Part shown: one piece after another, positions 18,111-27,465 of the stretch
Layout of the letters: each line of letters opens with the position of its first letter
Position numbering within the stretch: the first letter of the stretch is position 1
Source: Archaeoglobaceae archaeon
GTDB lineage: Archaea; Halobacteriota; Archaeoglobi; Archaeoglobales; Archaeoglobaceae
Assembly (NCBI GenBank): GCA_026988525.1
Contig: JALSLC010000035.1
Coordinates: forward strand, 20,059-84,058
Length of the DNA: 64,000 nt
Reading direction: 5' to 3'
The notes under the pieces: generated by a model
What the model was told of the DNA's origin: nothing
Seen by the model: the letters and a program-made list of their open reading frames with translations, nothing else
Databases searched by the model: none
Program-made: the position numbers and the translations under genes

Positions 18111-18590
18111 TTAACATTTTTCCTTGATTTTTCTTACAACTTTTATCCATTCTATAGCCGTTTCAGGGTATTGACCGTTTTCTTTTTCCATAGACTTAAC
18201 CATGTCCCAAATAGTAAGAAGGGCGACGCTAACTCCAGTCAAAGCTTCCATCTCCACTCCTGTTTTTGCTGTGGTTTTCACCTCACAAATAACTTTTATA
18301 CCATTTTTTATGTCATCACTTACAACTTCAAAGTCCAGTTTAATTGATGTAATTGGCAAAGGATGACACATTGGTATAATTTCTGAAGTTTTCTTTACAG
18401 CCATTACCGCCGCAATGTTTGCTGTTGTTAAAACATCTCCTTTTTCTACATTTCCTTTCTTTATAGCCTCTATTGTCTCTCTTTTCAATTTTATAAAACC
18501 TTCAGCCTGTGCAAGTCTAAAAACATCTTTTTTGTTTGTGATATCTACCATTCTAACTCTACCTTTTTCATCTATATGAGTAAATTTCAT
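18111..18590 (-). CDS. moaC: Cyclic pyranopterin monophosphate synthase MoaC
   Basis: Second enzyme of molybdopterin (tungstopterin) cofactor synthesis; converts the MoaA product to cPMP. The 159-residue protein has the family hallmarks: [19 protein letters not shown] at the N-terminus, the catalytic [14 protein letters not shown] motif, and [24 protein letters not shown] at 18590 overlaps the ftr stop in an ATGA, so translation is coupled. Fits with tungsten or molybdenum enzymes such as formylmethanofuran dehydrogenase and the AOR-family enzyme at 55.5 kb. Confidence 0.97.
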   Translation of the reverse strand: MKFTHIDEKGRVRMVDITNKKDVFRLAQAEGFIKLKRETIEAIKKGNVEKGDVLTTANIAAVMAVKKTSEIIPMCHPLPITSIKLDFEVVSDDIKNGIKVICEVKTTAKTGVEMEALTGVSVALLTIWDMVKSMEKENGQYPETAIEWIKVVRKIKEKC

Positions 18591-19495
18591 GTATGACCCT
18601 CATTTAATAAATCTCTCAAGTAGATTTTATACTTGCCCAATTTTCCGCCGTAATTTCCTGCAGAAATTTTTAAAACACCTTCAACATTGCTTGCCACCTT
18701 CATACATAAGTACATCGCTTTTTTAACACATTCTAAGTTAATACCGTTTATCACGATTTCAGGTATAGATCTAACACCATCCGGCACCTTTGAATCAGGT
18801 ATCTTACCCTTTAAAGATGGACAGTATGGATGATTTGTTGTAGGACCTATATCTGGATACTTCGTTTCAACCTTAGATCCTGCAGAACATATATCGAATG
18901 AAGTTATTACACCTTCTACATTTCTTAAAGCTTCTACAGCAAGTTCTCCAGCTTCTAAAGCAGAATCCTCACTATCACAAAAGAACCAAACATTACCGCC
19001 TGCTACACCCTCAGAATAACCGATATACCTTTCTATAGCAAACTCTCCAAACATTATCGGTATTATTATCATTTCTCTGTTCCATCTTTTTTCAAACCAC
19101 TGATAATCGTCACCACACCTTCCAATGTTTAAATTTGCATCAAATTTTTCAGATAAATTGCATGCATTGAAAACTCTTGTAGTAGGTACAACAAGTATTC
19201 CCTGCCTTATTCTCTTACCAGTTTCTCTTAATAGTTTTTCATAAAAGTTTTTAGTTTTTGGAATCCATATTTGAAGTACAGCTCCATGCCTACCGTCGGG
19301 AGTTTCTTCAGGAGTAAGAAACTTTTCTACTCCTCCTTCAGATTCTCCAAAAACAGTTGAGGGTAGAGCTGTTGCTCCGTAAGCCGCTTTTTTTAACAAC
19401 CACCTATGTTTTGCAGTTACAATTATCCTTGTGTATATACCTTCAAAAGCTTCGCAATAAGTATCTTCAACTTCAACACCGTTTATTTCAAGCAT
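18587..19495 (-). CDS. ftr: Formylmethanofuran:tetrahydromethanopterin formyltransferase
   Basis: Transfers the formyl group between methanofuran and tetrahydromethanopterin, a step of methanogenesis or of the reverse pathway (oxidative acetyl/C1 metabolism) in Archaeoglobales. The 302-residue protein carries the family pattern throughout: [23 protein letters not shown] at the start, [34 protein letters not shown], and [10 protein letters not shown] near the C-terminus; length equals characterised Ftr. ATG 19495 is chosen by homology; the 13-codon upstream extension is not Ftr-like. Couples to moaC by a 4 bp overlap. This gene is the strongest metabolic marker in the window for an H4MPT-using archaeon. 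Confidence 0.98.
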   Translation of the reverse strand: MLEINGVEVEDTYCEAFEGIYTRIIVTAKHRWLLKKAAYGATALPSTVFGESEGGVEKFLTPEETPDGRHGAVLQIWIPKTKNFYEKLLRETGKRIRQGILVVPTTRVFNACNLSEKFDANLNIGRCGDDYQWFEKRWNREMIIIPIMFGEFAIERYIGYSEGVAGGNVWFFCDSEDSALEAGELAVEALRNVEGVITSFDICSAGSKVETKYPDIGPTTNHPYCPSLKGKIPDSKVPDGVRSIPEIVINGINLECVKKAMYLCMKVASNVEGVLKISAGNYGGKLGKYKIYLRDLLNEGHT

Positions 19496-19508
19496 AAAAA
19501 AAATAGTA

Positions 19509-20417
19509 CTAATTTGTTGATAAACATTTTTCAAATGGCATAATATTTAATCCATTGTTGTAATAAAAAGCTCCAATTCTACAAATTCCAATAGCTCTTC
19601 CCTGAAATTCTGCATTCCAAATTAATTTATCTTTCCAAAATATAAAAATTTCTCCATCACACATAACATATATTTTACTATTATCACACATTACTTTAAC
19701 TATATTACTGCTTGCTTCAAAACTCCATAGCTCTCCAAATTTCTCGTCTAAAATTTTAAGCATATTACCATCTACAGCATAAATGTAGTTACCACACTCT
19801 CCCGCAAAATCACAATATATTGAGTTTTTTGAGTTTTTTACATCCCCACAGAATACAAGTTTCCCAGAATGCTCAAAAACGCAATTAACTTTACCTTCAT
19901 CCTCAAGGATTAATTTTCCTTGTCTATTAAAAACAAATACTCTATCTTCAGTCGTCACAACAATGTTTTCCCCAGCAAAAACATTGATTATATCTTCATC
20001 AAATCTACGTTCAAACAATCTATACCTACCAAGTGTAAATACATACACATAATCATGCATGAATTGGGTTGTAACAGCTACAACATCCTTTCCTATGGAG
20101 ACGTTAGTAACATCCTCAGGTCTCCACCCCAAGCTTGCAATTGTTGCAAACTGCTGTTCCCACAATTTTTTTCCTTTGTCTGTAAAAATGTACAATTTTC
20201 CATCCATAAAGTTTGTTCCAACAGCCACATATTTTTCATTTGTATTTATAGCCGAAATTTTTACATCAGTATACGGATCTCTATAAAAAGTAGTTGAGAA
20301 TTTATTTTTCCAGACACAATCCTTACTTATAAATAACATTGTATTCCCATTAGCAAAAACAGCATGATTTTTAGAAAATGAAAATAAGTCAGGATATTCT
20401 TTAAGCAACGTTTTCAT
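19509..20417 (-). CDS. Cytoplasmic beta-propeller protein upstream of ftr
   Basis: Soluble protein of 302 residues built from six to seven weakly conserved propeller blades of the PQQ/WD-like kind (YVAVGTNFMDGKLYIFTDKGKKLWEQQF, VVAVTTQFMHDYVYVFTLGRYRLFERRF, NIVVTTEDRVFVFNRQGKLILE, KIYVMCDGEIFIFWKDKLIWNAEF). No signal peptide or membrane helix, and eight or nine cysteines, which argues for the cytoplasm. Stop is 13 bp before the ftr start on the same strand. Function unknown; position at the head of ftr-moaC-purC-carA may be incidental. Confidence 0.7.
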   Translation of the reverse strand: MKTLLKEYPDLFSFSKNHAVFANGNTMLFISKDCVWKNKFSTTFYRDPYTDVKISAINTNEKYVAVGTNFMDGKLYIFTDKGKKLWEQQFATIASLGWRPEDVTNVSIGKDVVAVTTQFMHDYVYVFTLGRYRLFERRFDEDIINVFAGENIVVTTEDRVFVFNRQGKLILEDEGKVNCVFEHSGKLVFCGDVKNSKNSIYCDFAGECGNYIYAVDGNMLKILDEKFGELWSFEASSNIVKVMCDNSKIYVMCDGEIFIFWKDKLIWNAEFQGRAIGICRIGAFYYNNGLNIMPFEKCLSTN

Positions 20418-20447
20418 AAAATACCCTCCGTTTAAAAAATAAAAAAT

Positions 20448-21848
20448 TTAACCAAGAGTACCTATGCTCGACCAGTACCATCCAAGTATATACACAGACA
20501 TTATGAATCCAAGTATTACATTGACTATAGCTCCGGAGGAGAATGCTATCCATGGCTTCTTACCGGTAGCTGCAAGTTCTCTAAATCTCGTTGTTAGTCC
20601 AATGCTGAAGAATGTGAATATGAATGTCCAAGTTCTCATAGTCTTTATTGGGCCAATTAACAGTGGTTTCATTTTATGCAAATAAACATCAAGAGGTACG
20701 CCTGCAGTAATAGCAGTCATTACAAGAGATGCGGCAAAGAAACCAAGAACGAACTTAGGAAATCTCCACCATATTTCCATTGCAGATGGTTTTTGGCCAC
20801 TTTCAGCAACTTCCCATTTTGTGGTAGCAATTATAGCCATAACGAATGCCCAGAGGCCTATCCACATATCTCTTCCTATGACCTTCATCAGAGTGAAAGC
20901 CCATATCGCAATATCCGCTCCGAAGCCATACTTTGCCTGATACATAAGTCCATACTGCATTGCAGCTGCGAATCCTGCTGCATCTGCAAATTCAGAAGTT
21001 CCAACCCAAGCACCCACTATTCCGGGATGCAAGTGCATAGCCCAGCCAACATATGGTATAATGAATATCATTATTATTGCCCATACTATAACACACGTAA
21101 TACCCATTGCTACGTGCTCTTTTTTAGCTCTTACAGCCGCAGCCATTGCAATAGATGCTGAAACTCCACAAACAGCTCCTCCAGCACCAAGAACTGCTGC
21201 AAATCTTTTATCAAGATTTAATATTCTTGTTCCAACAAAGTATATAGTAACAAAAGTCGACACAGCTATCGTTGTAGCTTGTGCAAAAGCTACTGGACCC
21301 GCATAAACTATCAACATAAATGGCAAAGTAGCACCAAGCAAAACTATACCAGTCTTAATATAATATTCAACTCTGAATCCCGCATCCATCCATCTCGGTA
21401 GTTTTATTGCGTTACCGATTATTAGACCAACTATAAGTGCAAACAGTGGAGCTTCCAAGTTGTAGTGGTGAGCTGTTTCGTTTGCTGAGAATATCGCTAT
21501 TAGAATAGATGCAATGTAAACGAATGTAAATGACGGCACAAATTCGCTTGGCTTAAATCCAAGAATGGCGCTGCTTATAGTAAATACTACAAGCCAGAAT
21601 ACATAGTTAGCAAGATACCAAGAGCCATGCTGTTGGAAGTGCTGGATTAATTTAGCCCATCCTTCCGGTGTAAAGCTCCATTTTGGTGGGTACACTGCCA
21701 AGGGTTTTAAAGTAGATCCATTGAAGTACAAAATTGCCGCCAAAGCTATTATAAGAAAGGCTATCCACACTGCCCACCAGTCCTCTGTTTTCCATAGTGT
21801 TTGAATGCCCCTCACTACTTCAACTTTTTCATCATCAGACAAAACCAC
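20448..21848 (-). CDS. YeiH/UPF0324-family permease (putative sulfonate/sulfate exporter), long form
   Basis: Integral membrane protein of 466 residues of the UPF0324/YeiH family (PF03601), with the signature GAGGAVCGVSASIAMAAAV around residues 218-236 and ten or more hydrophobic helices. Some relatives are called sulfate exporters, and family members have been linked to sulfite/sulfonate efflux; substrate here is unknown. N-terminal 130 residues extend beyond the short second copy in this window (44509-45438). Start GTG 21848 touches GGAGGTGA directly, so TTG 21842, better spaced, may be the real start. Follows the PAS/HTH sensor gene by 75 bp; that gap holds four TGTCA repeats. Confidence 0.85.
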   Translation of the reverse strand: MVLSDDEKVEVVRGIQTLWKTEDWWAVWIAFLIIALAAILYFNGSTLKPLAVYPPKWSFTPEGWAKLIQHFQQHGSWYLANYVFWLVVFTISSAILGFKPSEFVPSFTFVYIASILIAIFSANETAHHYNLEAPLFALIVGLIIGNAIKLPRWMDAGFRVEYYIKTGIVLLGATLPFMLIVYAGPVAFAQATTIAVSTFVTIYFVGTRILNLDKRFAAVLGAGGAVCGVSASIAMAAAVRAKKEHVAMGITCVIVWAIIMIFIIPYVGWAMHLHPGIVGAWVGTSEFADAAGFAAAMQYGLMYQAKYGFGADIAIWAFTLMKVIGRDMWIGLWAFVMAIIATTKWEVAESGQKPSAMEIWWRFPKFVLGFFAASLVMTAITAGVPLDVYLHKMKPLLIGPIKTMRTWTFIFTFFSIGLTTRFRELAATGKKPWIAFSSGAIVNVILGFIMSVYILGWYWSSIGTLG

Positions 21849-21872
21849 TCACCTCCAATGTTAGTTTATGAC

Positions 21873-21920
21873 TGTCAATCAATATGCCAATGTTGTCAGT
21901 AAAACTGTCAAAAACTGTCA
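21873..21920. promoter_or_regulatory. TGTCA repeat cluster upstream of the YeiH gene
   Basis: TGTCA occurs at 21873-21877, 21894-21898, 21906-21910 and 21916-21920; the last two belong to a tandem copy of AAAACTGTCA (21901-21910, 21911-21920). Spacing is 10 to 21 bp, near whole helical turns. Lies between the sensor stop (21924) and the permease start. Looks like a multi-site operator; the nearby HTH sensor is the obvious candidate ligand. Confidence 0.55.
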
Positions 21921-21923
21921 AAA

Positions 21924-24050
21924 TTATACAAACTCGTATTCATAGTCGTTAAAGACTTCTTTACCTTTCTGAGTTAAAGTCACAACTTTAAACCTGCCAT
22001 CTTTGTTAACTCTAACCAATCCAAGATTTTCAAGTTGTTTTACATATTTTTTAATAGTGTTTCTCGACATTCTAAAGACGTCCATTAAATCCGCAAAAGA
22101 GACATTCTCTCCAACCCTATTTTGCATGTAAACATGTCTCAATATCTCATAACACTTATTTGGCAAACTTAGATTTGTTGGCTTTGTTTTAACCATTTCA
22201 CACTCCTTAGCCAAAAATGTCAACTTGTCTCCAACTAAATTACTATCCACTACAAAAAGAACTGTGCCTTTACCAACGATGTAAAGAAAATCTCTAAGAT
22301 TCTGAACAAATTCAAGAACTTCGTGGAACTCTTTTTTCATTAACAAATAGTCGAGCTCAACTAAGATTAAATTGTTCCAACCCGGAATACTGACAATAGC
22401 TTTTTCTATGTCCTTTAAGTTAGGATAAATAAAGTTTACACCCTTTCTCTCAGAAAATCTAAGGTTTTTAACACCTTTTATTTCTAAGTATCTTGAAAGA
22501 GTAAGGACATTACACCCGCACTTAATATAATCTTCAGCTATATCCTTAGCAAGTTGAACGTCATCAGTTAAATACACTTTTCCTCTTTCCAAATCGTATT
22601 TCAAAATTCTTCTAAGTATTTTACTTTCAACTTCTATTTTTGCACCTATATCTCTTGCAATTACTGAAAATCCATTTACTTTCTTCTCACTCCCATACGT
22701 AGGTGAAATAGTTACTTCTACATTGATCACTTTCCCGTTTTTGCTAATTCTCCTAGTCTCGTAAGTTAAAGAAGTTATACCTTCCTGTATTTTCTTCAAA
22801 ATAAGTTCAGTTTCGCCCTTTAACTCATCAGGCAAAAGCTCATCTGCGTACATACCAATTACTTCTTCTTTTTTCCATCCAAACATTTTTTCCGCAGTTC
22901 TATTCCAGCTTGTAATTTTGCCTAAGGTATTAACGGAATATATTGCATCACTTGAGTTTTCAACTATATTTGCAAGATATTCAAGCTCTTTTCTGCTTTT
23001 TATTAGTTCAACTGTCTTTTCTTTTAATTCTAAGTAAGCTTTTCTAAGCTCTTCTTCAGACTTCTTTCTCTCGGTAATATCTCTTGCAATAATTGCAAAT
23101 TTTCCGGCTACTTTTGTTAAAGTTACGTCCAGTTTGATTTCCCTTCCATCTTTTTTTATACCTGAACTTTCAAATCTAACGTAGTTTTCAACTGATCTTA
23201 TTTTTTCTTCCCAAAGTTTACGTTCTCTACTTGGTATAAGAACAGAGTAATGTTTGCCAATAACTTCACGAGAAGCATAACCGAAAGTAATCTTAGCCCC
23301 TTTATTCCAGCTTAATATTTTACCAGATGTATCGAGAGCAATTACAGCATCTACAACATTTTCAACTATATTGGCTAAGTACATCAATTTACTTTCTGTT
23401 CTCTTTCTTTCAGTAATATCTCTACAAACAACTCTATACCCCCGTAATTTTTTGGATGATGAAAAAAATGGTTTAAAGGATGCCTCTGCTATAACAGTTT
23501 TGTTTTTCCCAATAAATTCAAGTTCAATTCTCTTAGGCCTATCGCCCAATTTTAATTCTTTATTTAAAAATTCATTTATATTCCTACCAATCAATTCCCC
23601 AATATCAAAACCAAGAAAATCTACAACCTTAGGACTTACGTAAGTGAATTTTAGGTTTTCATCAAGCTCAAACACCCAATCGTTTATTTCTTCAACGAGA
23701 TTTCTGTACCTCTCTTCACTTCTTTTTATCTTTTCTTTTTGTTCAAATATAACCATTGACATGTAATTAAAAGCATTTGCTAATTCTTCAAGCTCATCAC
23801 CACTATTAACTTCTACTTCAACACGTTTCCATTTCATTAACTCTTCAAAACCTCTTCTTAATTCATTTATTGGGCTAATAATAGATCCAGCAATAAAGAA
23901 AGATATGCCAACAACTATGACAAACATGTAAAATAAATAAGCTAAAACTGCTTTCTTAGGTGCATGAGATATAGCAAGGTAAATAAGTAAACTCAATACT
24001 GAGAAGAACAGTGAAGTTAACACCAACTTAATAAATATCGGTAATCTCAT
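21924..24050 (-). CDS. Membrane-anchored PAS sensor with DUF835 and winged-helix domain
   Basis: A 708-residue protein combining sensing and DNA-binding parts in one chain. Two membrane helices (about 5-28 and 35-58) enclose almost no external loop; a HAMP-like linker (59-108) follows, then three PAS domains (about 115-232, 225-345, 355-480), each ending in a typical RDITERK-type strand. Residues about 485-620 match DUF835 (LILVELDYLLMKKEFHEVLEF), and 635-705 form a winged helix-turn-helix (VSFADLMDVFRMSRNTIKKYVKQLENLGLVRV). There is no histidine-kinase domain, so it acts as a one-component membrane-bound regulator. Same strand and 75 bp ahead of a YeiH permease with repeats between. Ligand unknown. 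Confidence 0.85.
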   Translation of the reverse strand: MRLPIFIKLVLTSLFFSVLSLLIYLAISHAPKKAVLAYLFYMFVIVVGISFFIAGSIISPINELRRGFEELMKWKRVEVEVNSGDELEELANAFNYMSMVIFEQKEKIKRSEERYRNLVEEINDWVFELDENLKFTYVSPKVVDFLGFDIGELIGRNINEFLNKELKLGDRPKRIELEFIGKNKTVIAEASFKPFFSSSKKLRGYRVVCRDITERKRTESKLMYLANIVENVVDAVIALDTSGKILSWNKGAKITFGYASREVIGKHYSVLIPSRERKLWEEKIRSVENYVRFESSGIKKDGREIKLDVTLTKVAGKFAIIARDITERKKSEEELRKAYLELKEKTVELIKSRKELEYLANIVENSSDAIYSVNTLGKITSWNRTAEKMFGWKKEEVIGMYADELLPDELKGETELILKKIQEGITSLTYETRRISKNGKVINVEVTISPTYGSEKKVNGFSVIARDIGAKIEVESKILRRILKYDLERGKVYLTDDVQLAKDIAEDYIKCGCNVLTLSRYLEIKGVKNLRFSERKGVNFIYPNLKDIEKAIVSIPGWNNLILVELDYLLMKKEFHEVLEFVQNLRDFLYIVGKGTVLFVVDSNLVGDKLTFLAKECEMVKTKPTNLSLPNKCYEILRHVYMQNRVGENVSFADLMDVFRMSRNTIKKYVKQLENLGLVRVNKDGRFKVVTLTQKGKEVFNDYEYEFV

Positions 24051-24108
24051 TGAAGAATACTTTACCTGAATTATAAAATAATTTTGTTATAAGTTAAAAT
24101 AAAAAAAT

Positions 24109-24468
24109 TTAGTGAGTCCACTCCACTACCTTTACATCTATACCCTTAGCCTCTCCACATTTCTTTGCCACGGATTTAACTGCTTTAACTATATTCTCCC
24201 AATTAGGACATGGAAAAGCTACTCCAACTGGGTATCCTTTACTTATGCAAGAAGAAAGAACTATCGTATCCGCTCCTTTGTTTACAAGGGCTCTAACTTT
24301 TGAAGATACCTTTTTCCCCGGACATCCTCCGCAAGTCATAACTCCTACAAGCTCTATCTCCTCATCAATTCCTTCAAAAGCACCGCTTTTCTCCCTCATA
24401 CTTTTAAGACAAGATGCTGCAGGACAGAATTCTGACACTATTTCACACCTTATCAAACCAACTTTCAT
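24109..24468 (-). CDS. CGGC-domain protein
   Basis: Protein of 119 residues of the CGGC family (PF08821), named for the central motif, here TCGGCPGKK at about residues 45-53. Further cysteines in FCPAAS, LSSCISKG and AFPCPNW and KKCGEA are typical and suggest metal or Fe-S binding. The role of the family is not established; a redox or metal-sulfur function is inference. Stands alone between the PAS sensor and the PIN-ATPase gene, all on the minus strand with gaps of about 60 bp. Confidence 0.88.
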   Translation of the reverse strand: MKVGLIRCEIVSEFCPAASCLKSMREKSGAFEGIDEEIELVGVMTCGGCPGKKVSSKVRALVNKGADTIVLSSCISKGYPVGVAFPCPNWENIVKAVKSVAKKCGEAKGIDVKVVEWTH

Positions 24469-24529
24469 AAGAAAAATTTGTACTCAAAATTATTAAAATT
24501 TGGCCTATTTAGGAAAAACCTAAGAGAGG

Positions 24530-26308
24530 TCAAACTCTAACGTATATATTTTCACCCCTCATTAAAGCCTGTTTTATTGCTTTTCCGGCATCTCTATCTT
24601 TTCTAACTTTTATCGTGCCTTTTCTACCAACAGATGCTGTAAAAAGATACTCATCGCCCGCATAAACACTAACTCTTCTCCCCTCAAAACCCTCTATATG
24701 CAATATCCAATGTTTTTTTGCTTCTTCTACTCTTACAGGAATTTTTTCCTCCATAGGTTGAACATCTATACCCATTTTAAGTGTATCCTCTATTTTCTTT
24801 ATCCTTCTACCTTTTTTACCAAGTAAAGAAGGTATATCATCAGGAGGTACTTTTACTACTGCTCTACTGTTGCTTAATACGTCTATTTCGTAATCAGAAA
24901 CATAAGAGCTTATAACTCTTTCAATTTTCTTTTTTAATTTTTCCTCTTCTTCTTTTTCCATTTTAACAGGCATCACGACTACTTGTTCTCCGTAAGTGTA
25001 TATCTCATATTCAACTTCTTTACTTTCAAAGTCTATTACCTCTATTACTGGTCTGGCTAAATCTGCTTCAAACATTCCGTGCGGTACTTTTACTGTAAAT
25101 TTTAATTCATAAACTTTCTCTATCCTACCTGCATCGATAAATATGACCGTATCAACTACTTGGGGTATAACTCCCAACTCCACTCTTCCAATCATTCTCT
25201 GAATCGCATCTATTGCTCTGGTTGCATGAGTAACTCCAATCATACCAACTCCAGCAAGTCTCATATCTGCAAAAACTTGAAAATCTTCGGATTTTCTAAC
25301 TTCATCATATATTGTATAATCCGGTCTAACCAACAAAAGTATGTCTGCTGTCAGCCTCATATCCCCCTCTAAAGGAGCGTACTGTGTTATTTCGTCCCTT
25401 ACCATTAAATCTCTTGGACTTTCCATTGTTTTAACCATAAATCCCTTTTCCATTAGATAGTTTGCAACACTGGCAGCAAAAGTAGATTTTCCAGCTCCGG
25501 GAGGTCCAGAAATTAGTATTCCTCTCTGTTTTTCAATAAATCTATTCTTTAATTCTTCACTAACACCATAGTCATCTATACTAAGTTTGGCAACTGGTCT
25601 AACAGCTGTAATCTCCATTCTGTCAGCAAAAGGTCTTTCAGCTATAGCTATTCTTAACTCTCTAAGTTGAACTACCGTAACCCCCTCTCTCTCTATTTCT
25701 ATCGTACTTTCTTCATCTTGTCTTGCAGCTTCCAATATTTCATGAGCTATCTCCTGCAATTCTTGTAGTGTCATTGGCTTATCTCCTATTTCAACTAATT
25801 TTAATTGGCCTATCTTACCTCTTTTCGCGTAAGGTTTTACACCTTCCCTCAAATGTACACTTGCAGTATCCTCAGTAAAGTAACTCATTATTATTGTGTC
25901 CTCTGGCCTTATTTTTTCTTGTTTGATGTAAATCGCTTCAATACCCTTAGCCACTGCAACTGTGTATTGGATTCTATCACTCGTTATTAATACAGCATTT
26001 TCCTCTTCAGCTATCTTCCTAATTATAGCATCTATTTCTCCAGCTTTGGCTAACCTTATTTGATCAGGAGATGGCCTATTTCCAAGAAAAAGAATTAAAA
26101 TACCCTTAGATTTACTTATTTCCCTGATTTTTGCAACTTCCTCTAACCCCTGTATTCCCGTAAGTTTGCCCCTATTAGCTTGTGCTTCTAACTCAGCCAT
26201 AACTGCCTCTGGTATAATTATAGTGCTACCTTCTTCAAAATCTCCTCTTTCAAGCATCTGAGATATTCTGCCATCTATTAGTACACTTGTATCTGCTACG
26301 TATTTCAT
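24530..26308 (-). CDS. PIN-domain/KH ATPase (PINc-VapC ATPase family)
   Basis: Archaeal conserved 592-residue ATPase joining a PIN nuclease-like domain (residues 1-130; YVADTSVLIDG with Asp at 6, DAIIRKIAEEE, LITSDRIQ acidic residues present), a central TadA/GspE-like RecA-fold ATPase with Walker A SGPPGAGKST (267-276), and a C-terminal KH RNA-binding domain near 450-500 (VVKVPPDDIPSLLGKKGRRIKKIE). Domain order and length match COG1855. Thought to act on RNA, but no function is proven. ATG 26308 follows GAGGTGAT by four bases. Lies 12 bp behind hisI on the same strand. Confidence 0.92.
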   Translation of the reverse strand: MKYVADTSVLIDGRISQMLERGDFEEGSTIIIPEAVMAELEAQANRGKLTGIQGLEEVAKIREISKSKGILILFLGNRPSPDQIRLAKAGEIDAIIRKIAEEENAVLITSDRIQYTVAVAKGIEAIYIKQEKIRPEDTIIMSYFTEDTASVHLREGVKPYAKRGKIGQLKLVEIGDKPMTLQELQEIAHEILEAARQDEESTIEIEREGVTVVQLRELRIAIAERPFADRMEITAVRPVAKLSIDDYGVSEELKNRFIEKQRGILISGPPGAGKSTFAASVANYLMEKGFMVKTMESPRDLMVRDEITQYAPLEGDMRLTADILLLVRPDYTIYDEVRKSEDFQVFADMRLAGVGMIGVTHATRAIDAIQRMIGRVELGVIPQVVDTVIFIDAGRIEKVYELKFTVKVPHGMFEADLARPVIEVIDFESKEVEYEIYTYGEQVVVMPVKMEKEEEEKLKKKIERVISSYVSDYEIDVLSNSRAVVKVPPDDIPSLLGKKGRRIKKIEDTLKMGIDVQPMEEKIPVRVEEAKKHWILHIEGFEGRRVSVYAGDEYLFTASVGRKGTIKVRKDRDAGKAIKQALMRGENIYVRV

Positions 26309-26320
26309 TTCAATCACCTC

Positions 26321-26644
26321 TCAAAGTTTTTCACAATTCCAATCAAATTTTCTGAAAAAACAGGAGTAATTTCCAGTGTGGCAGGCATTTCCTTTCTGCT
26401 TAACTAAGTACAATATAGCATCACAATCGCAATCAATTCTTATATCTACTATTTTTTGCAAATTTCCTGATGTCTCACCTTTTTTCCATAGTTTTTTTCT
26501 ACTTCTGCTCCAATAGTGAGCGTAACCAGTCTCAAGTGTTTTTCTCAAAGCTTCTTCGTTAGCGTAAGCCAACATTAAAACTTCCTTAGTTTCAGCATCT
26601 TGAACTACTACGGGAACCAACCCTTTTTCATCAAACTTTATCAT
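26321..26644 (-). CDS. hisI: Phosphoribosyl-AMP cyclohydrolase
   Basis: Third step of histidine synthesis: opens the adenine ring of phosphoribosyl-AMP. The 107-residue stand-alone protein shows all family motifs: [37 protein letters not shown], the metal ligands DCDCDA, and the zinc-binding [12 protein letters not shown] near the C-terminus. HisE is not fused. Divergent from the KaiC-like gene and directly before the PIN-ATPase gene, with which it probably shares a transcript. Confidence 0.97.
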   Translation of the reverse strand: MIKFDEKGLVPVVVQDAETKEVLMLAYANEEALRKTLETGYAHYWSRSRKKLWKKGETSGNLQKIVDIRIDCDCDAILYLVKQKGNACHTGNYSCFFRKFDWNCEKL

Positions 26645-26701
26645 GCTTTACTGTTATACATGGTAAACAATTTATAAGTTGCGAGAATATTCCTACAATA
26701 T

Positions 26702-27412
26702 ATGTCAGTGAAGCGTTTCAAAACAGGCATAGTTACTATTGATGGACAATTAAGAGGTGGCATCCCAGAGAGTAGCGTTGTGTTAATTTTAGAGGAGCCG
26801 GGAGCAGGAGGAGATATATTTACATACCACTTCACAATTGAAGGTGCTAAAAATGATGAAAAGATACTGTATGTAACAACTGATGACCCAGCTGATTATA
26901 TAATCAAAGATATAAAGGAAATGGCTGACAAGTATGCAAGTAAAATTGACGAAAACGTTGAATTTCTCGATTTTGTTTCTGGGAGAGTTATAACTACTGC
27001 AAAACTTAGGGAATGTTTAAAAAAAAGATATGACCCATTTAATGCGTTCAGAAATATATTAGAAAGTAATAGCTACGATAGAGTTGTCGTTAATAACTTA
27101 ACTTACTTTTTTCTACACTATCCAAGCAACGACGTAATAAAACTTGTAGAAGATTTTTCTGATTTTGCAAAAAGAGATAAATCTGTATTTCTTGTCTTGA
27201 TGACTAAGGGCATGCTCGACTCAAGGATAGAGACAACGATCAAGCATCTCGCAGATGCGGTTATAGAAATGTCTATAAAAGAGTTAGAAAACGAAATACA
27301 AAGAAGGTTAAAGTTTATAAAATTCAAGCGAACGATCGTTCCAAAAACTATACTTAGGTACGATCTATCTGAAAAAGGAATAGTGATGGAATCTGTAATG
27401 AGAGTTCTTTAA
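26702..27412 (+). CDS. KaiC/RadA-like protein with degenerate Walker A
   Basis: A 236-residue RecA-superfamily protein of the KaiC/GvpD-like group (TGIVTIDGQLRGGIPESSVVLIL opening, IIVVNNLTYFF-like Walker B strand around 135-145). The P-loop, which should read GxxGxGKT/S, is EEPGAGGDIF at 31-40, lacking the lysine. ATP hydrolysis is therefore doubtful, and the protein may bind nucleotide weakly or act as a structural partner. Such inactive copies recur in Archaeoglobales next to signalling genes. Leaderless: AATTTATAAG lies about 30 bp before ATG 26702, and the promoter faces that of hisI. Confidence 0.8.
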   Translation: MSVKRFKTGIVTIDGQLRGGIPESSVVLILEEPGAGGDIFTYHFTIEGAKNDEKILYVTTDDPADYIIKDIKEMADKYASKIDENVEFLDFVSGRVITTAKLRECLKKRYDPFNAFRNILESNSYDRVVVNNLTYFFLHYPSNDVIKLVEDFSDFAKRDKSVFLVLMTKGMLDSRIETTIKHLADAVIEMSIKELENEIQRRLKFIKFKRTIVPKTILRYDLSEKGIVMESVMRVL

Positions 27413-27465
27413 AAAATAAAAATAATAAAAATTAAGAAATTTAAATTATTTAATTATTTGTTTAG

